Origin: Diplolepis rosae
Lineage: Eukaryota; Arthropoda; Insecta; Hymenoptera; Diplolepididae
DNA: 64,000 nt
Reading direction: 5' to 3'
Assembly: GCA_030998225.1 (NCBI GenBank)
Contig: JAPYXD010000680.1
Span: forward strand, 16,492,001 to 16,556,000
Part shown: positions 1-10,937 of the stretch, in pieces
Numbering within the stretch: position 1 is the first letter of the stretch
How the letters are laid out: each line of letters begins with the position of its first letter
Notes under the pieces: generated by a model
What the model was told of the DNA's origin: nothing
The model's database searches: none
The model's input: only the letters and a program-made list of their open reading frames with translations
Program-made: the position numbers and the translations under genes

Positions 1-98
1 GGAATCGTTTTGAGAGTCAATAGTCTGTTTTTAGTCTAGTCTTCTTTAAAAAATGTCTTTAACCGTAAAACATGGATTTAATAATAAAAGTGTATAAC

Positions 99-488
99 CA
101 GTATTTTAGAAATGTTGACAGCCAGCGTTGAAAATATGTTGGTTACCAGTATTGATACAACGTTGGAAACTGGTGTTGTACCAACGCAGTACATCGTTAT
201 CATTTCAACTGCCCACCGACAGTCGGATTCCGACAGTCGGATGTTGGTATTCAACGTTGGATCGACGTTGGTCCGATTGTTAATTTCTGCTTGGGCAGCC
301 AGTATTTTCGAAATGTTGACAGCCAGCGTTGCAAATATGTTGGTTACCAGTATTGATACAACGTTGGAAATTGGTGTTGTACCAACGCAGTACATCGTTA
401 TCATTTCGACTGTCCGCCGACAGTCGGAAGTTGGTATCCAGCGCTGGATCGACGTTGGTCCAATTGTTAATTTTTGCTTGGGTAGGTG
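99..488. repeat. Two-unit tandem repeat, about 200 bp per unit
   Basis: A unit starting at 99 (GTATTTTAGAAATGTTGACA from 101) is repeated from 300 with a few substitutions and a deletion of about 13 bp around the CGACAGTCGGA motif. Reading frames are open on both strands, but both encode the same duplicated low-complexity pattern, so I read this as repeat DNA and not as a gene. Confidence 0.8.
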
Positions 489-2797
489 TTGAATATTTTC
501 GATTAAGGAAAAAAATACCTATTTCAGGCTAAAAAGTTTTCAAATGAAAATTTTGGGTGAAATGATCAATATACGTATAGTTTATAAAAAAAGTATTTCT
601 GGTTTTTACCAGATTTTGAAGTCAATATGTGAATATTATTGAAATAATTTTGATTATAATTACTAATTTTATTATGTGAAAAAATCTAATATCATCTTAT
701 TACACGGAGAAAAATAGTTGATGTAATTTTATTCAACTTCCGATCAAATTTGGGACATAAGGACAAGTTAGAAGTTATTTAGTATCACTGTATTTATTTT
801 TGATATATTAAATATTCAAAAATGAATCACAGTTGAGTAAAATTCAAAAGTGTACACTGATAGAAAGGAATGGCATAGATACAGCAATATGAGATTTGTA
901 TTTTAACCATCCGATTATAACTGAATAAATATGAACGAATCAACCATATTATTGGTTGCTATGGAAAAATGTATTGTTCGCCTTCCCATATTATATTTCT
1001 GATTCGACCAGTTTCACTTACAATATTTTGATTTCTGTATTCAACATCCTGCGTTGTTCAGAGAGACATATTATTTTATAAATACAATTATAAATTCCCA
1101 ATCTACAACCGAATGGCTAAAACTCCCGAACCATTTCTATCAGTGTAGGGTGAAGTTTAAAAGCGTGCATTAAAAGTTTCTAAATATATATATATTATTA
1201 CTCGTAGTATAATTCTCAAAAACCAGTCTTTTATAAAATCACCAACATAGTAGAGCTATCCCTTCATTCTACTCTACGTTTTAATCGAGAGTTGACTAAA
1301 CCGTGAATCGCAAGATTTATTCCAATAGCTATATCTATTCACGCAGGAACGATTGAAAGTAATCTACGCCTTGGGCACACATAAAAAAATTTTAATTTGG
1401 GAAAACGTGTTGAATTTTCAGCATACTGATGTTCCAAGTTATTATATTTAATATTCATAATCAATTAAAAACATACAAAATGCAATTACAGTTTATTTTA
1501 GTATTCTCTAAATACAAAATAGTGGATTCCACTTATAAACTAGTGATTTTAAAAATTCATCGTACTGCAGTCGTGTTTGATCGTGTTTTGTCTGTTCGTC
1601 ACGAAGCTTTCGTACATGCTCTGCAGTGTTAACCACTATTTGTTTCAATGATTATCCACTAGTTTATACAATTTATTTAAAAGTTTCACATAATCTAGTT
1701 ATGCAAGTATAGATTCTGTAAGTTTAATAAATTCTTGATTCATAATTTTTTCATAATTTATTTATAATTACTTCTTACTTTTTAACTTAAGTTTTTTAAA
1801 TTAAATTGATTTCATGAAAATTTAAACAACAAAAGTCTTGATAAGTGTATTACATAAAATTTGAAAAATCTACACAGAATTTAGATTTCACATAAATTTC
1901 TTAGGCAGAATAATAATTTGGAATTCGCAATTGTAAAATCCATATTTTGAAAATATACAAAACAGAAAATAAAAAAACCTTCTTTTAAATGTTCTTACAC
2001 AAGATACTTTTGATAATAATGCAATTTTTTAATGTACATTTCAAGCTTTAGTTTCATCAAACTTCATACGTAATTATAATAAAAATGTATACTAAATATT
2101 AATTAATAATTATATTGTATGTATCAACAATCATAATTATAATAATTTTAACAAATATTTTATGAACATTTTATGAAAAAGTTGATTTATTTTTACTTGA
2201 GTAAGGCTCAAAAACTCTAGTCACGACACTTACTTTCACAAGCACTGAATAACTCTTGCAGTCACTATATAATATAAGAAAGTTCCAAGTTTTATGTCTC
2301 AGAATTGTAAGCGAGCGTGTGTGTGATTCGACGAAAGTGTATCGTTACTATATATAAGTGTAGTTATTAGGTTTATTTATGTAAGGTTCTATGTTTAAGT
2401 GTATTTGTGATTAAAAATATGATTGGCTACGACTGAATGGTGTGAATGTATTTGAATGCTGTATATGTATGTATCTATGTATCAGATGACTAATTGCAGA
2501 CTCGAGGTAAGAATTTTTTTTTATTTAAGATAATAATACGCCCGATACTCATTTTACTCAATTACAGTTTGAAACTCCCCCAAGCGTCGGTGATATACTA
2601 ATACATTTCATGTTAATCCACTGACGAATGTTGATGCCCTGTCGCCGATGAGGTTTTACTCAACTGCTTACTATTTCCTATGTAACGCCTATTGTATTCA
2701 CGTTGGGTAAATTATAAATTTCGTTTCAATTTTTAAAAAAATACGATTAAAATTTAAAAATCCCATTCTTTAAACAAAATATACGAAAAAAGCGCTG
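489..2797. other. AT-rich DNA without a recognised gene
   Basis: No coding pattern is seen. It holds a repeat terminus beginning TACACGGAGAAAAATA at 701 (the same sequence, about 110 bp, recurs inverted at 24863-24979), the TA-flanked miniature element at 855-1145, and a short palindromic pair TATAAACTAGTG (about 1532) / CACTAGTTTATA (about 1660) enclosing about 140 bp. The 67-codon frame at 1429-1632 overlaps that palindrome and has no recognisable product. Confidence 0.6.
855..1145. mobile_element. Miniature TIR element with TA duplication
   Basis: The left end CACTGATAGAAA (855-866) is the exact inverse of TTTCTATCAGTG (1134-1145), and both ends are flanked by TA (853-854 and 1146-1147). 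About 290 bp with no coding capacity fits a Tc1/mariner-type MITE. The family assignment rests on the TA duplication alone. Confidence 0.6.
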
Positions 2798-3931
2798 CAC
2801 GGAAAAAAATGAAATGTCTGCTACTGCTAACTGCAGTTAGCTGTCGACTAGTTAATTGTGATTGATAAAAAGTTTGCTGAGAGAGTTAACAGTTTGCCGG
2901 GACAGTTAAAAAATGTTAGCTGCAATCGAAGTTGAAAATTTGCATTGGACTCCTTAGCGTATTAAGAGTTGTAGCTAATCATTTGGTTGTTGCTGCTAAA
3001 ACAGTTTACTCTCTTAGAAAGTCTCAAAATTCGTACTCGTAGCTTTTAAAATTTTGCGCTGATATGTAAGAAGTTAGCAGCGGTTGCTAACGGCTGCTTA
3101 GACATCCCGCGTTTTCTGTGCTGCTCATGCGCACAAAGCGCGACTAGTCAGATATTGTGCTGTAAATGGTAAGTTGTACACCTGTCGCGTTGTTTTAAAT
3201 TTAATTTATAAATAATTCTTAATTTATAATGCAAATGACTGATTTGTAACTGATCTCTGAAGATTGTATTGTAGGTTTTGTAATAGGTTCTTTATTGTGC
3301 TATTTATTATTTTCTTACTTAGGTTATCTTAATTCTAATTTGTACAATTGAGAGGCTGGACTGGCAAGTAAGTCGCTACTGTTCCCGGTAATATTTCTAC
3401 TTTTAGCTATATAAGTTTGGTTATTAAAGCAGCTCACGTTTTATTCTTATTCTTAAAAATTATGCTGTGATTAAGGTTAGAACTGAATCAGTTTTTTTTC
3501 GTTTTTAATTTTGCAGGTTACGATATGTCGCAAGAAATTAGTTGTTTTGATATAACTTGCCAGCAGACTTTTGTGAGTATAGAAGGATTACGAGATCATT
3601 ATTTTCTTAAGCACCCAGGTGTAACTGTATTTAAATGTAGGTTTGGAAGTTCAAAATCAATAATTTTGAGTGCTACCTCTATTTGCAGCAATTGCTAATA
3701 AAATTAACTAGTACTTCAAACGCTGTTAGAACAGGAAGATAACACGACCGATAGGCTACTGCTCACAATCGTTGTTACCAGTGCTAACGTAAATTAGCTG
3801 GCATCGCTAAAGTACTGTAGCGAATAGACGTTAGTATTAGCAGCTAAGACATTCACTGTCCGTATATCAAGTAACTTTCTTAGCTGTGGTAGCGAATATT
3901 TAGCTAATGCAGCTAATTATTTTTTTCCGTG
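2798..3931. mobile_element. GCTAA-rich TIR element, about 1.13 kb, carrying a zinc-finger ORF
   Basis: CACGGAAAAAAAT at 2798-2810 is mirrored exactly by ATTTTTTTCCGTG at 3919-3931. Both subterminal regions are packed with GCTAA/TTAGC words in loose inverted arrangement. The centre is different: a possible splice donor (ATG|GTAAGT, 3166-3174), a pyrimidine-rich acceptor ending TTTTGCAG at 3516, and a short C2H2 zinc-finger frame at 3525-3698. This looks like a non-autonomous transposon that either captured host exons or keeps part of its own gene. No target duplication could be recognised, partly because another element terminus of similar sequence (3932-3947) abuts the right end. Confidence 0.55.
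3525..3698 (+). CDS. Short C2H2 zinc-finger ORF (57 aa), possibly a partial exon
   Basis: The frame starts at the ATG at 3525 and stops at TAA 3696-3698. Residues C7 and C12, then H25 and H30, give C-x4-C-x12-H-x4-H, a classical C2H2 finger with the hydrophobic positions filled (F16, L22). Further cysteines follow at 38, 54 and 57. The ORF begins 8 bases after a good 3' splice site (AG at 3515-3516), and a possible donor follows at CACCCAG|GTGTAA, so it may be an internal or first coding exon. It lies wholly inside the GCTAA-rich TIR element. The finger suggests nucleic-acid binding, but that is inferred only from the motif. Being so short, it could also be a relic. Confidence 0.45.
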   Translation: MSQEISCFDITCQQTFVSIEGLRDHYFLKHPGVTVFKCRFGSSKSIILSATSICSNC

Positions 3932-4829
3932 TATTTTTCTCCGTGTAGGCAGGATTCTAAAAAAAATTATTTTCTGCAAATAATCATTTTTAATAGTCAA
4001 ATTCTCTATGTAAAATTTCAATATTGTTCTATTTAATGTACTTTAATTGATTTAATACTTTTCATTTAATTTTATTTGGTTTTTATGTTCTTCAATTCTG
4101 ATACTTTTAGTTTGGTCAACATATTTTCTTTTTGCAGTGACAAATAATTTTATGAACCACATCAAAATACAATGATACTAGATAATTTTTACATAATTTG
4201 ATGAATTGATTCAGTTTGGAATTAATTTGATAAATAGTCTTTATATTGAACTCTTGCTAGAGTTTAAAAACCTAAAAATGGAAATTAATACACAATAATT
4301 ATTATATATAAAAACGAATTTCATATTGCAATTTTATCTCCATTGAACTCAAAAATGTCACATTGACGTTAATGTTGATTGATGCTACTACGCTGCATAC
4401 AGATTACCAAAAATGATTGCATGTTTATTATATTTAAAAAAATCTTTTATTATATTTTCTCATTATGAAATTTAGCGTTTATTTTCTAATGAGGAAGCTG
4501 GTTTATCTTCGAAACGTCAAATATGTGAAAATTGAGAAATATACAATAGATTATCCAAGGTGGGTCATGAATATTAATTAAGGACCCGTTTGAATTTCAT
4601 CTAACTTGTTCTTCAGAAAGAAGTAAATGGGACATTCTTTTACAAATCGTACGGAATCAAGAAAATTTTTTTTTCCGAATTTATAAATGTCTTGAATTTT
4701 TGTTGGCGCATCTTCTCATCAATTTAGTCGACACCTGTATCAAGATTTTTGAAATTTTCTTTTTTTTCAATTATATTGATTTCAAATTTTGACCAAATTT
4801 GGTGAAATGCTAAATTCTCTTGTAATAAT
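3932..4829. other. AT-rich DNA, no gene seen
   Basis: It begins with TATTTTTCTCCGTGTA (3932-3947), the exact inverse of the terminus at 701-716. Otherwise I see only AT-rich sequence without open frames of note. Confidence 0.55.
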
Positions 4830-5147
4830 GATATTAGAAAATTAATTGTTTAAATAATGTTACCATACTTTTGCCCACAATGAAAAAATTAAAAAAAATT
4901 CTGTTATATCCGCTATGTCCTTGTCTAAAAATGAATATTTTACAAAAGTGGAAGCCGCAACTATCCTCCCTCGATACGTTTATATTTTATTTATTTATAA
5001 TAGCTTCCGATCTGATGAAGTCTCTACTTTTGTAAAATATTCATTTTTTAGACAAGGATATAGCGCACATAACAGTATTTTTTTCAATTTTGTTCATTGT
5101 GGGCAAGAGTATGGAAAAATTGTTTTAACAATTAATTTTCTAATATC
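4830..5147. repeat. Inverted repeat (arms about 120 bp)
   Basis: The left arm 4830-4949 (GATATTAGAAAATTAATTG...) pairs with the right arm 5026-5147 (...AATTAATTTTCTAATATC) with few mismatches. The loop is about 75 bp. LINE copy 1 is inserted at the right edge, and its target duplication begins inside the right arm at 5143. The frame at 4915-5223 simply crosses this palindrome. Confidence 0.75.
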
Positions 5148-5156
5148 TTTAGTTAA

Positions 5157-6187
5157 AACTCCGCCATTGCCGGTCCCAAGCCCGGATGAGAAAGGAGGAG
5201 GGGGCACACAGACAGCAACATGACACAACACATTACAGCGACACTAAACACAACACACCTAACAACCGAGAGAGCGTTCTGTGGGCGGGCAGGGTCTCGC
5301 CGAGGTGAACGCATGAGTCCAAGCACGGAGCAGACGCGTCCTGCAGCCCACCAACGGTAGTAGCCGCAAGGACTCTGCCAGCAGTAGGGCTGTTGCCGTC
5401 AGGATGGCTGCCAAGGGAGCCCTATAGACGGGCTTTTCCCTAGTTATGGGCCTGCCGGGCGCACGTGCCACGACGGTTGTTCTGCGACTTTCAAGCGCGT
5501 GAGGACGCGGTGTGGAGCGAAAGCATCAGGGGACACTACAATCACATGCACGATACCGACACCTACACACACCAGAATGAATGGGACGCTGAGTGAATGA
5601 GGCTGCGGCCGGCGCCTGGTGGATATTCCCGATAGACTAGCCAAGGGAGGAGTAGTAGCCTCTCGACCAGGGTAGGACGCGATGTCAGTACCTCACCTCT
5701 GTGGAAGTAATATGGGTAACCGTAAGTCCCTCCGGTGTTCGACCGCGAAGGGCAAAGATCCCGTGAAACCACATGTTAATCTGGGAAAACCGCTCACGAT
5801 CCTACTGTCTGGAGCCAATGTCGGGGTTGAAATCATGGACGTCCGGGCGCAGGAATGAAGGATTACCTGGTCAGTATTTCCTTATATCCGACGCTGTGTA
5901 GGATAAATCGCACACCGTCTAGCCTGAAGTCCGGGTCAGGTGTCGGGGCGGACTCGGCACCGCTCGGTCGATAGGGGTGACGTTAAACCTTTAGCATCAT
6001 TATGGCGCGGGCCTATTCCGTAACCTTTTACTAGTTTCATCTAATGTGCCGATAGGATCGACCATCCGATAAGCCGCTTCTCGGTTTCGGCGCACATAAC
6101 TAGGGATCCATATAGGCGGGGATAGTAGCCCTACCGCGGTAGGGCTCCCATGATGGGCGAACCGTCTTAAGTCACGACAGTTTTGAT
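5157..6187 (+). promoter_or_regulatory. 5' UTR / presumed internal promoter region of LINE copy 1
   Basis: The first bases after the target duplication are GC-rich and contain a CCGG/CCGG stem around TCCCAAGC, followed by GGATGAGAAAGGAGGAGG, whose GGAGG can pair back with CTCCGCC at 5159-5165. Full-length LINEs normally carry an internal promoter here, and some carry a self-cleaving ribozyme. Neither is demonstrated. No coding frame in this kilobase looks real. Confidence 0.4.
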
Positions 6188-7518
6188 ATGAATATTTTAA
6201 AAAATAAAGGAGGTGAAGAGTTGAAGGCGTCAGATACGCCCTCACACACTTCTCCAGGGGCTGAGGGATGGAAAGACGTCCTTCAGCTCCTGAAGGAGCA
6301 AAGCACGAAAATGGAAAAGTTGGCCAGGGCTCTCAGTGTCATCCAGCAGGGTATGCTGAGAAATAACCCTGGCCACGTAAAGGACAGTGTTAACGAGGCA
6401 TCAGAGGTGTTGAGCGGAATGCTCAACACCCATAAATGTCTTGTAGAAAGCGGGATGGAAATCCAGAAGAAGCTGGAATCCAACCCCGCCTCAAAAAAGA
6501 TGGGTATCTTCCGGAGACTGCGCTCTGCGTCTCTGGGAGATACCCCCAAGAAGCTGACAAAGGGGGAGAAGAGGGTTGCTCCTTCTCCCCCCGAAGATCG
6601 GCTTCCCAAGAAAGGGAAGGGCGGCATATCGCCGTCTTATGCCGCGGCCACCAGAGGCCAGACCCCAAAAAAGGATGGGGAATGGCAGCTGGTGGAGAAG
6701 AAGAAAAAGAAGAAAAAAAAGAGAAGAAGAAGAAAGAGGTTCCTGTGCCCTCTGCGCAGGAACACAAAACAAAGGGAAAGTTGCCGAGGCGCTCCCCGGC
6801 CGCGAGGTCGGGCGACGCCATCAAGGTGTCGGCGAAGGACGGCCAGTCCTACGCCGACATCTTGAGGGAAATGAAGGCGAAGGTCGACCCCCGGAAGGCA
6901 GGACTTGAGGTCCTGTCTATCCGGAGGACCAGGAAGGAAGAAGTCCTTTTGGTCCTCAAAAAGGGGGGAGACGTTTCGGCCTTCCGAAAGGAGCTCGACC
7001 TGGCGGTCGGGGAAAGGGCGCAAATTTCAGCCCTGGTCTCGACGAGGTCCCTCGAAATTAGGGACCTCGACGAGACCGTTGAAAAAGAAGAGGTTGTGTC
7101 TGCCCTGTGCTTGGCATTGGGCAGACCGGCTTTTGAGGGGTCCTGCAGGCTCTTCACCCGCTTTGGTGGGGTGAAGACTGCAGTGATCCGGCTGGCTGAG
7201 GCAGACGCCGCGCGTCTGCTTCAGCTAGGTAAGTTGAGGATCGGGTGGGTAGAGTGCCACATTCGCGAACACCAGGAAGTCGCCCGCTGCTTCAGGTGCC
7301 TTGGGTACGGCCACGGGTCCCGGGGCTGCAGCAACCCCGACAGGAAAAACGCCTGTTGGAGGTGCGGCGCCACGGGACACTTGGCCGGGACCTGTAAGGC
7401 ACCACCAAGGTGCCTGTCATGTGCAGACAGGGGCGAAAAAGATGTCGCCCATGTGTCGGGGAGCGGCTCCTGCCCGGTCTTCCGGGAAGAGCTTCGGTGG
7501 TTGAGAGGCAGGAATTGA
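6188..7518 (+). pseudogene. LINE copy 1 ORF1 (gag-like, zinc knuckles), frameshifted
   Basis: The RNA-binding gag-like protein of the LINE, expected to coat the transcript. Translation starts at ATG 6188. The N-terminal part is coiled-coil-like and ends in a lysine/arginine tract encoded by a purine run at about 6690-6740. There the frame breaks: the 6188 frame continues out of register to 6865, while the conserved remainder is read in the next frame to the TGA at 7516-7518. The second part has the conserved KVSAKDGQSYADIL block (about 6820-6865) and CCHC knuckles near its end (CFRCLGYGHGSRGC, then CWRCGATGHLAGTC, about 7290-7395), with a further Cys/His cluster before the stop. The same block in copy 2 has no break. 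The indel lies in a slippage-prone A/G tract, so a sequencing artefact is possible. Confidence 0.8.
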
Positions 7519-10500
7519 AGTTCCTGCAACTCAACCTCGGAAGGGGGAAGGATGCCCAGGACCTCCTGATGCAGACTGCCAGGGAGAGGGGGGCTGATGT
7601 GCTGCTCATTAGTGAGCAGTACAAGTGGTCCGATAACTCTGCTTGGTATCAGGATGCATCAAGGAGGGCCGGCATCCTTGTTTGTAACCCTGATTTGGGC
7701 GTCGGGGACTTCCTGGAGACCGACGCGGGGTTCGTCTGGGTGGAGGTGGCGGGTGTGCGTGTGTACAGCTGCTACTTCTCCCCCGGCGATCCCTTCGATG
7801 TCTTTGAGACCCAGATCCTCCTCCTTGAGGAAAGCCTCCGTGAGGCAATCGGGCGATCCCTCATAGGGGGGGACTTCAACAGTAAGTCGCCCGAGTGGGG
7901 TGAAGCCCGCCTAGATAGGAGGGGAATCTTGGTTGGCGAGATGGTCGCTAGGAACGAACTGATCGTCTTGAATCAGGGCGGGGAATTTACGTTCAGACGA
8001 GGAGCGGGGTCAATAATTGATCTCACAATTGCCGCACCTCGCCTCGCTTCAAGGATAAGCGACTGGTCGGTCCTCGAAGTAATAACCTTGAGTGACCACC
8101 GGTGCATCGAATTCACACTAGAACAACGGTGTCAGGCGGTGGATAAGGGTAGGGGCGGCGAAGGAAGGAGCCCCTCCTGGAACACGAGACGACTCAGCAG
8201 GGAAAGACTTCGCGAACACCTCGAAGAAACCAGGCTCATCGATGAGCTTGGTTGGGTCTGCCCTGCTGGGTCGTTTGAAGCTGCTGTGCGCTCGGTGAGG
8301 CAGAAGGTGGTCGCGGCTTGCGACTACTCGATGCCTCGCCGTGAGCGCAGGCAAGCCAAGGGTTCGATGTACTGGTGGAACGACCAGTTGGCAGCCCTAC
8401 GTCGAGAATGCCTCGCAGCGCGGCGAAGAATTCACCCGCTCAAAGGGGGATGCTACGCTGCACGAGGCATGGAAAGGGGCAAAAACAGCTTTGAAGCGAG
8501 GCATAAAGAAAAGCCGACTTCAATGCTGGAAAGACTTGATCGGTGAGGTCGAGAAGGACCCATGGGGTCTCGCCTTCAAAATAGTCACCAAGAGATTGGT
8601 GACTAGAAGAAAGACCCCGGGCCTGGATAATCCCGATCGAGTCAAGTACATTGTGCGAAGCTTGTTTCCACACGTGGAGCCGTTCCAAAGACAGGACCGA
8701 AGTTCCTGCGTGGTCCGGCGCGAAGAACTCTTCACTCTCGAAGAACTAAAGAGAGCGGGTGGAAGGCTTAAGGCAAATACAGCGCCGGGTATCGACGGGG
8801 TGCCGAACGAGATCCTCAAAGAGGTGATCGGGGCGTACCCAGAGATTCTCCTAGAAGCCTTTAACTCCTATCTTCGGGAGGGGAGGTTCTTCGCAGATTG
8901 GAAGAAGCAGAGGTTGGTCCTGCTGAGGAAGGGCAACAAACCTCTAGGGGTCGCCTCGTCGTATAGACCAATATGCCTATTGGATACGATGGGGAAGCTT
9001 CTGGAGGAGTTGATTCTACAACGGCTTCAGGCTCTCTTGGTCGGGGAGAACGGGCTCTCGGAAAACCAGTTCGGATTCAGGAAAGGCAGGTCCACTGTGG
9101 ACGCCATCCAAGCTGTGGTTAACTTCGCCACAAATGCAAGAAAAGGAACTGGTAAGCGTAAGGGATTCTGTGCGTTGATTAGCATTGACATACGCAATGC
9201 GTTCAATACCGCGAGATGGAACATCTGCATCGAGGCGATGGTGCGGAAAAAGGTTCCAGACTACCTGTTGCGAATGATAGATGACTATCTGAGCGACAGG
9301 TGGGTGATATATGAGGGCGACAAATGGTCTCTCAAGGAGGAGATGACATGTGGCGCCCCTCAAGGGTCGCGGGTGGGTCCACTCGTTTGGAACGTCATGT
9401 ACGACGATTTCCTGCGCATGGACCTGCCTGCTGGAACGAGCATCGTCGGCTTCGCGGATGACGCACTTGTCGTGTGCGCCGCTGACGACGTCGGAATCCT
9501 AGAGCTGAGGATCAATGAAAGTCTGTTGCGAGCGAAGCGCTGGTTGGATGGCAGAGGTCTTAAATTGGCCCCTGAGAAAACCGAGGCTTTGCTCGTTACG
9601 GACAGGAGATCCTTCCAATACCCGAGGATCGTTCTCGGAGAGCATGAAGTCGAGTGGAAAACAAGCATTAAGTACCTGGGGGTGCAGCTGGATCGTAGGC
9701 TTAGCTTTGGCGAACACCTAAAGATCGCAGCCGCCAAAGCCATCCAATGTGGAGCAAACTTGGCCCGGCTTATGCCAAACATTGGTGGACCCAGGGAAGC
9801 GAAAAGAAGATTGGTGGCGAGCGTGGTCCATTCGAAGCTGCTTTATGCAGCTCCGGTCTGGGCCAATGCCTTGCAAAACCATGCTATTCAGAAGAAGCTG
9901 TTCTCGGCGCAGAGACTTGTCGCGCTGAGAATAGTTTCGGCATATAGAACTATCTCGACGAGCGCTGTGCTGGTCCTGGCGAGCGTCCCGCCAATATATT
10001 TATTGGCGGAGGAAAGGCAGGAAACCTTTCAGCTTCGCAAGGAGCTTACCTGCGCCGACCTGCAGAAAATCGCTCGCGCGAAGGAGGCCATCCGCAAGGA
10101 TGGAAGGCGCAGACTCGTCGAGAAATGGCAGATGAGATGGCATGGTGAGCAGACAGGGAGATGGACCTACCGCCTGATCTCGGAGCTCGCCACCTGGCTG
10201 AACAGAAAGCACGGGGAAGTCGGCTTTTACTTGGCACAAGCGCTCTCGGGCCATGGCTGTTTTAACGCGTACCTGAGGCGCTTTAAGAAGAGAGACGAGG
10301 AGACGTGTTGCTACTGCGATTCCCCGGTGGATAACGCAGAGCACGTACTCTTCGTCTGCGCAAAATGGGGTGTGGCTAGGGGGGTCCTCGGTCAGGCGGT
10401 GGGTTCCGAACTTACTCCTGACACGATGGTCCCCCTCATGCTCCAGTCTGAGCGGTTCTGGACGCTCATCGAGTCATTCGTCACACTTGTGATGAAGACG

Positions 10501-10548
10501 AGGGAGCTTGATGGGCGTCGGGAGCGAAACAACGGGGAGGGCCAGTAG
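7410..10548 (+). pseudogene. LINE copy 1 ORF2 (endonuclease-reverse transcriptase), one frameshift
   Basis: This is the enzyme that nicks target DNA and copies the LINE RNA at the nick. The frame overlaps the end of ORF1. Homology starts at KFLQLNLGR (about 7513), so ORF2 is probably reached by reinitiation or frameshift next to the ORF1 stop. Endonuclease motifs: GGDFNSKSPEWGE (about 7867) and the catalytic SDH (8091-8099). RT motifs: GIDGVPNEILK (about 8790), CGAPQGSRVGPLVWN (about 9350) and FADD (9451-9462). A C-terminal CCYCDSP...AEHVLFVC motif lies at about 10308-10360. The frame shifts at 8425-8431, where this copy has one extra base compared with copies 2 and 3; the larger part is open from 8341 to the TAG at 10548. 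Otherwise it is well preserved. Confidence 0.88.
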
Positions 10549-10922
10549 AAATCGCATCGGGGCCTGCGCCCGCGGTCCTGCGTCTCGGGTAGACTTGACT
10601 GTCCGCGTCGTTCGGGGGAGGAATCTGTTTGTTTCTCCCCTGGGTGGCGCGGCTGGTCGGTTGTCCTAGTGGGCGGGTGGCCGCGGGTGGAAGTTCCGAG
10701 CGAACGGATGACGGAAGAGTCGCACGCGACTTTAATGGAACCAACCACCCGTGAAGTTCAAAGCCGAAAGGCGGTTCCGCGGGTGGTGTATTGGTTCGAG
10801 AGAGGGGGTTTTCTGGTTTTAACAGGTATGCCTAGACCCGTCCTAGGAGAGTCCTGTACAACGTCTATAAAAGATTTTGCCATTTTTCCTCCTCACCAAA
10901 AAAAAAAAAAAAAAAAAAAAAA
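10549..10922 (+). other. LINE copy 1 3' UTR and poly(A) tail
   Basis: GC-rich 3' UTR with the shared segment GGTATGCCTAGACC near 10826, then about 60 bp unique to this copy, then A(25) at 10898-10922. Copies 2 and 3 stop within or just after the CCTAGACC(CGTCCTAGGA) segment and have no tail. Confidence 0.75.
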
Positions 10923-10937
10923 TATATCTTTAGTTAA

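Larger units (their letters stand above)
5157..10923 (+). mobile_element. R1-clade non-LTR retrotransposon, copy 1 (full length)
   Basis: The element is flanked by a perfect 14-bp target duplication ATATCTTTAGTTAA (5143-5156 and 10924-10937) and ends in a run of about 25 A. Order: about 1 kb of GC-rich 5' UTR, ORF1 with zinc knuckles, overlapping ORF2 with AP-like endonuclease, reverse transcriptase and a C-terminal Cys/His motif, and a 3' UTR of about 350 bp. This layout fits the R1/TRAS/Waldo group. Insertion was into AT-rich DNA and not rDNA. The strong GC contrast marks it as foreign to its surroundings. Both ORFs carry one frame break, so this copy should not be autonomous. Two further copies lie at 20012-24213 (-) and 47431-50453 (+). 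Confidence 0.9.

Noticed and set aside
78..532. Overlapping 100-130-codon frames on both strands
   Set aside because: They are the translation of a two-unit tandem DNA repeat; mirrored frames on opposite strands argue against a real protein.
5259..6245. Several - strand frames in the GC-rich LINE 5' UTR
   Set aside because: GC-rich DNA has few stops. None has a recognisable domain, and the strand is opposite to the element.
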